A stretch of 64,000 nt of DNA from Tenrec ecaudatus (lineage: Eukaryota > Chordata > Mammalia > Afrosoricida > Tenrecidae), in NCBI RefSeq assembly GCF_050624435.1, contig NC_134546.1, positions 9,881,001 to 9,945,000 of the forward strand, read 5' to 3'. The position numbers were made by a program, and so were the translations under genes. Shown here one piece after another: positions 60,151-64,000 of the stretch. Under the pieces are notes generated by a model that was not told the DNA's origin, did not search any database, and worked only from the letters and a program-made list of their open reading frames with translations. Position 1 is the stretch's first letter. Each line of letters starts with the position of its first letter.

Positions 60151-61325
60151 CCAATTCTTTTCTTGGATTTTTTTTTCCTCCAACAGTTTCATTGGCACAT
60201 CATTCACACAGCAGACAACGGAACAGTTCAATCGTTCAATCACATCAAAGGGGGCCTCCAATGATTGACCTGCCCCCCCAAAACAAAGCTACGGATCTCA
60301 AATCAATTCCTCAGTAGGCTTTCAGTGGCTGCGCATTTTGACCAGAGCAGACTGCTGCATCTCCCTCCCGCGGAGCAGCTGGTGAGTTAGAAAGGCTGAG
60401 CGATGCTTCCTGGAAGGCACCACCAGGATTCCTCATGTGCCCCTGGAGGAGGGGAACAGATCACACATGTGAAGCCGCTCAACCCAAAGACTAAACCCTC
60501 TTTCAGTTAGCAGGGGAGTGCTCAACCACAGCACCAGCCTGGCCCCTGATCTGCAGGGTCAATAAGGTCAATGGGATCACAGAATATCCATTCCACATTT
60601 CTTTTCGTGAACTCTGTTGCATTGCTGACATTGGAAAGTAGGAAACCACTTTCCCCAGCTATGACCCTATAGGATTTAGCTTTTGTGAATCAGATGCATT
60701 TGTGTCTAATCTGGACGGTACACAGGAGGGAGGTGAATGCCTTTCTGCTGTGTCTTTTGCTCTTTTCTGCTGGTAACCACAGCCAGGCAGGGAAGCACTG
60801 GCTTTTTCTGTGCCAAGATTTCAGTGATAAGTCACTAGCTTCACGAGCAGTGATGGATCTGATGCAGAGCGTGCCTATTTTAAGAGACTCGGGGTAGCTC
60901 TAGAGCCAGCAGTGGTGGTGGCAGCAGCCGAGTGCACATGAAGCCAACAATTTCCTCAGGGACTTTGAAGCTTTTGGGGTTTCTAAGTCAATGTATTAAT
61001 CATCTTCCTATGAAAAGAGCTAGTTTCTGTTTTCTGCAGTGGAGCTCAGCGAATACAACCTGCCATGACCTAATCACCTCTTGAAACATCAGTATCCATA
61101 ATCAGTATTTTCATGAAATCACCTAACAAAATGTTTGTCATTTCAATCATTTGGATCTGTGAAATTCAGTAACACTAATTACTCTCAGCAATTAGCACTA
61201 TCCATTTCAATCATTTTTATATCGCTCATAACACAAGCTCAGCATCTTGTAAGCAATACCCTTGCACTTGCTCACGGTAGTCACAAATCAACTTTTATCT
61301 CGGCACCTGCCAATTCTGGGCTTTG
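60151..61325. other. Unassigned DNA
   Basis: A partial antisense SINE may lie at 60340-60420 (CTCCCTCCCGCGGAGCAGC). Otherwise nothing recognised. Confidence 0.35.
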
Positions 61326-61329
61326 CATA

Positions 61330-61415
61330 TAAGTAGGGTCACACCATTTTTGTTCTTTCTTGTCTGACTTAATTTTATTCAACATGCCCTCAAGTTTCAC
61401 CCATGTTTAAGTTTT
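61330..61415 (+). repeat. Old L1-like fragment
   Basis: AAGTAGGGTCACACCATTTT, then CTCAAGTTTCACCCATG, typical of old L1M 3' sequence. Low confidence. Confidence 0.4.
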
Positions 61416-61439
61416 GGGGTGAATTGAAATTTCTTTCTT

Positions 61440-62025
61440 TCTTTTTTTATAAATCATTTTACGGCGGGCTCTTTCAGTTCTTTTAACAATCCGTACATCA
61501 ATTTTATCAAACACATTTGTACATATGTTGCCATCATCATTTACAAAACATTTTCTTTCTACCTTAGCCCTTGGTATCAGCTCCTCTTTTCTCCCCTCCC
61601 TCCCACACCCTCCCACCTTCATGAACCCTTGATAAATTATAAATTATTATATCTTACACTGTCTGATATCTCCCTTCACCCACTTTTCTGTTGTTCGGCC
61701 TCCTGGGGGGCTGTGGGGTTATACATTGAGCATTGCCATCATCAGTTCTCCCTCTCTCCACCACCTTCCCCTTCATGGTATCACTACTCCCATTATTTTT
61801 CCTGAGTGGTTTATCTGACCTGAATTCTGTGTGTTGAGGGCTCTGATCTGTACTAGAGTACATGCTCCGGTCTAGCTGAATTTGTAAGGTGGAACTGGGG
61901 TCATGATAGTCAGGAGAGGAAGCATTAAAGAACTAGAGGAATGTTGTGTGTTTTGTTGGTGCTACACTGCACCCAGGCTGACTCGTCCCTTCCTTGTGAC
62001 CCTTCTATGAGAGGATGTCCAATGA
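61440..62025 (-). repeat. Abundant retroposon, antisense
   Basis: 5'-truncated copy with ACCCTTGATAAATTATAAAT and GTAAGGTGGAACTGGGGTCA. More diverged than most other copies here. Confidence 0.75.
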
Positions 62026-62297
62026 AATTTCTTAATTTATCAATTCTATCCATGTCATTGTAACTCCCACCAAATGACTGGGTGGGACTATGCAAATAAG
62101 TTGTGTGAAACACTCACAGAGGGGATTGGTCAGTTCAATTGTCATTCTCTTGGCTATAAGAGAGCTATCTCCGAAGCAAGAACAGACAGAATCTGAGGGA
62201 CCATCAAGGAAGACGAGCCACTAGCAGAGCATGTTTGAGATATTTCTCTGCCTAAAGTGGCAGAGGCCGAGGCAAGAGACACCAATTTCAGCACAAA
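62026..62297. other. Unassigned, possibly LTR-like, left of a minisatellite
   Basis: GACTGGGTGGGACTATGCAA and TTGGCTATAAGAGAGC give it a promoter-like or LTR-like look, but no borders were found. Confidence 0.35.
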
Positions 62298-62477
62298 GAC
62301 CACGGAGCAGAAGAGAAGACCATGGAGCCGAACGGAAGACCATGGAGCAGAAGGGAAGACCATGGAGCCGAACAGAAGACCATGGAGCCGAGCAGAAGAC
62401 CATGGAGCCGAACAGAAGACCATGGAGCCGAGCAGAAGACCATGGAGCCAAAGAGAAGACCATGGAGCGGAGACAAA
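62298..62477 (+). repeat. 20-bp minisatellite, nine copies
   Basis: Unit GACCATGGAGCCGAACAGAA, with starts at 62298, 62318, 62338, 62358, 62378, 62398, 62418, 62438 and 62458. Units differ at a few positions in the last eight bases. Because 20 is not a multiple of 3, every frame on both strands is open, which explains the overlapping frames here. Confidence 0.95.
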
Positions 62478-62675
62478 AGGCCAAGCAGGGAGACTGTGAG
62501 CTGGAGCAGCAGTCTTCCTGGCCTACAGAGGCGACAGTCAAACCACCATGGAGCTGAGAGACTGAGGACCTGAAAGAGAGACTTGGCTGCCGGCCAAGGA
62601 GAAATGTTGCTGTCCAGAGTTTCCCAAAGTGGGTGACATCACCCCCAGATGGTCCCTTGGGCTGTTCTAGTTCCT
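62478..62675. other. Unassigned DNA
   Basis: Nothing recognised. Confidence 0.35.
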
Positions 62676-62679
62676 GGCT

Positions 62680-62790
62680 GTTGTGAATGATGCTGTGAAC
62701 AGTGGTGGACAAGTATCTGCTGAGTCCCTGCTTTTCATTTTTTAGGGTATATACCTAGGAGTAGAATCGCGGGGTGACTAACAAACCCAA
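62680..62790 (+). repeat. Old L1-like fragment
   Basis: GGGTATATACCTAGGAGTAG and the preceding sequence are characteristic of old L1 3' regions. Confidence 0.55.
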
Positions 62791-63384
62791 AGATGGCTAT
62801 AGGTGCTGAACAGCCAGTCACTGGCTCTTGGCCAGCCAGACCTGGAGCTTCTTCATAGCTTCCTTAGGCCTCATTCTTCCATTTGTGATTGGTTTATTTG
62901 CTGTTTGTCAAACCTGTGTGTAGAATTCACATACAGCTGAGAGGACATGTTGCCTGCAAAGAGCATATCTCCCAATAAATGGGTTTTCTTTCATCTTCTT
63001 CTTCCAGACTGATTACTTATAAGCCACGCTCACGCCTGTGCTAGGACTTTGTGGAAAGTAGAAAAGCAATCCGTGTTGCGTGTTCGAAGCAACATCATAG
63101 GTCTTAAAAACCACCCAAGGTATTCTGAACAGCTGCTCTGTTTTTCTCTATACACTTTTCTTCAAAAAGCAGAAGCATTCACAGAACTGAAATCATCTGG
63201 CCCAAACTTCTAACTTCAGGAAGGAAATGAGGCATCAGTGCTATTTTATCCACTGAAAGGCACTTTTAAAAAGTAGTTATGACCCAGCATCTTCCCCTAA
63301 CAGTCTTGTGCTTATTGGCTAATTCAGAATTACTCATGCAGCTGCTCAGTGTCAGGACAAGTAAAACCAAATGAAACTCCCGGG
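62791..63384. other. Unassigned DNA
   Basis: Nothing recognised. Confidence 0.35.
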
Positions 63385-63387
63385 GCT

Positions 63388-63549
63388 GGGGCTGTGGTGT
63401 CAATTCCAACTCATAGCAAACCTACAGGCAGAGCAGAGTTGCCCCATTGGGTTGCCAAGGCTGAAGTTTTATCCAAAAGCAGACTGCCATATCTTTCTCC
63501 TGCAGAACAGCTGGTGAGTTTGAACCACGGACTTTTGGGTTAGCAACTG
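63388..63549 (-). repeat. AfroSINE-like SINE, antisense
   Basis: GTCAATTCCAACTCATAGC, then ATATCTTTCTCCTGCAGAAC and the box region GTTTGAACCACGGAC. Confidence 0.7.
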
Positions 63550-64000
63550 TGTTAGTCCGGGTTGACTAAAGAAACAAATCCAGAGATTCTCATGTATGTC
63601 TACGAGAGAACTTTCTATCAAGAAGCAATTATGCATCAATAAAACATCCCAGCCCAGCTCAAGTCCATAAGTTCAATATTAGCCCATAAGTCTGATGTTT
63701 AGTTTATGAATTCCTCTTAAGATACACTCAATGTATGTATGCAATGATGACAAATGCAGGAAGTCCAGAGGCCAGTGGGTAGAAAGTCTTATGGATCCTG
63801 TGGTGGTGGAAGCATCTCAACTCTGGTGCAGGTCTCCACATGGCTTCTAAAGCAACCCCTTAGTATTTCTATTCAACAGAAAAGGGAAACGCAGAGGGCA
63901 AGTATGGCCCTCCTCACCGGAGAAAAAGAGGATCTTCCCAGAATCCTCCTGGTGGGTGTTACCTTGTGACCTGATTGACAGGCTAGCCTCCACGCCTATG
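63550..64000 (-). repeat. LTR of the 21432 family, antisense, cut by the window end
   Basis: Starts TGTGTTAGTCCGGGTTGAC (reverse of the CTAACACA end) and keeps CCAGTGGGTAGAAAGTC and TGACCTGATTGACAGGCTAG. It runs off the window. Confidence 0.7.

Noticed and set aside
62298-62477. CRISPR-like array
   Set aside because: The units are contiguous 20-bp repeats without unique spacers, in a mammalian context.
62221-62712. Repeat-rich proteins on both strands (up to 163 codons)
   Set aside because: Generated by the 20-bp minisatellite, which leaves all frames open.

Overview
The window looks like ordinary intergenic or intronic DNA of a placental mammal. It is packed with interspersed repeats of several ages, and I find no multi-exon host gene that I can support. 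The lineage is probably afrotherian (elephant, manatee, aardvark, tenrec and relatives). That rests on many tRNA-derived SINEs of AfroSINE type, on RTE/BovB-like LINE remnants, and on a very abundant retroposon recognisable by the 3'-end motif GGGGCTCATACAACTC read on its antisense strand. I recognise these families from memory and could not search a library, so the lineage call is an inference. There are no operons, CRISPR arrays or prokaryotic signals.

Layout. 1-6.5 kb: SINEs, two antisense copies of the abundant retroposon with target-site duplications, then AT-rich unassigned DNA. 6.5-11.4 kb: RTE/BovB-like LINE sequence in antisense, a SINE, a recent 101-bp tandem duplication and a small palindromic transposon. 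11.4-14.4 kb: a sense retroposon copy that abuts an intronless, decayed SULF2 copy, then an RTE reverse-transcriptase fragment. 17-22 kb: more RTE, a 1.05-kb retroposon copy, an intact EEF1B2 retrocopy inside another retroposon copy, and a solo LTR with a 5-bp duplication. 22.7-29.3 kb: RTE 3' ends, short retroposon copies, a MaLR-like LTR and old L1. 31.7-32.2 kb: an intact RPL31 retrocopy. 34.7-38.3 kb: another retroposon copy, old L1, a CA repeat and an LTR. 39.5-42.7 kb: a decayed betaretrovirus-like provirus inserted into a retroposon copy. 43.7-45.9 kb: the longest retroposon copy, 2.16 kb, with a clear target duplication. 47-55 kb: MIR, SINEs, a Tigger/pogo-like transposase fragment, a MaLR LTR and an antisense RPS15A pseudogene. 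55-64 kb: two more palindromic elements, old L1, LTRs and a 20-bp minisatellite.

How it fits together. The contents record successive mobilisation. L1-type machinery appears to have moved four cellular mRNAs (EEF1B2, RPL31, SULF2, RPS15A) and a long non-coding retroposon, and a retrovirus and DNA transposons landed among them. The two retrocopies with intact full-length frames (EEF1B2, RPL31) are the only candidates for coding capacity of cellular origin. I see no evidence of a new multi-gene system. The most interesting objects are the 2.16-kb ORF-less retroposon family, the provirus with two gag starts, and the palindromic element near 11.2, 55.1 and 58.8 kb.
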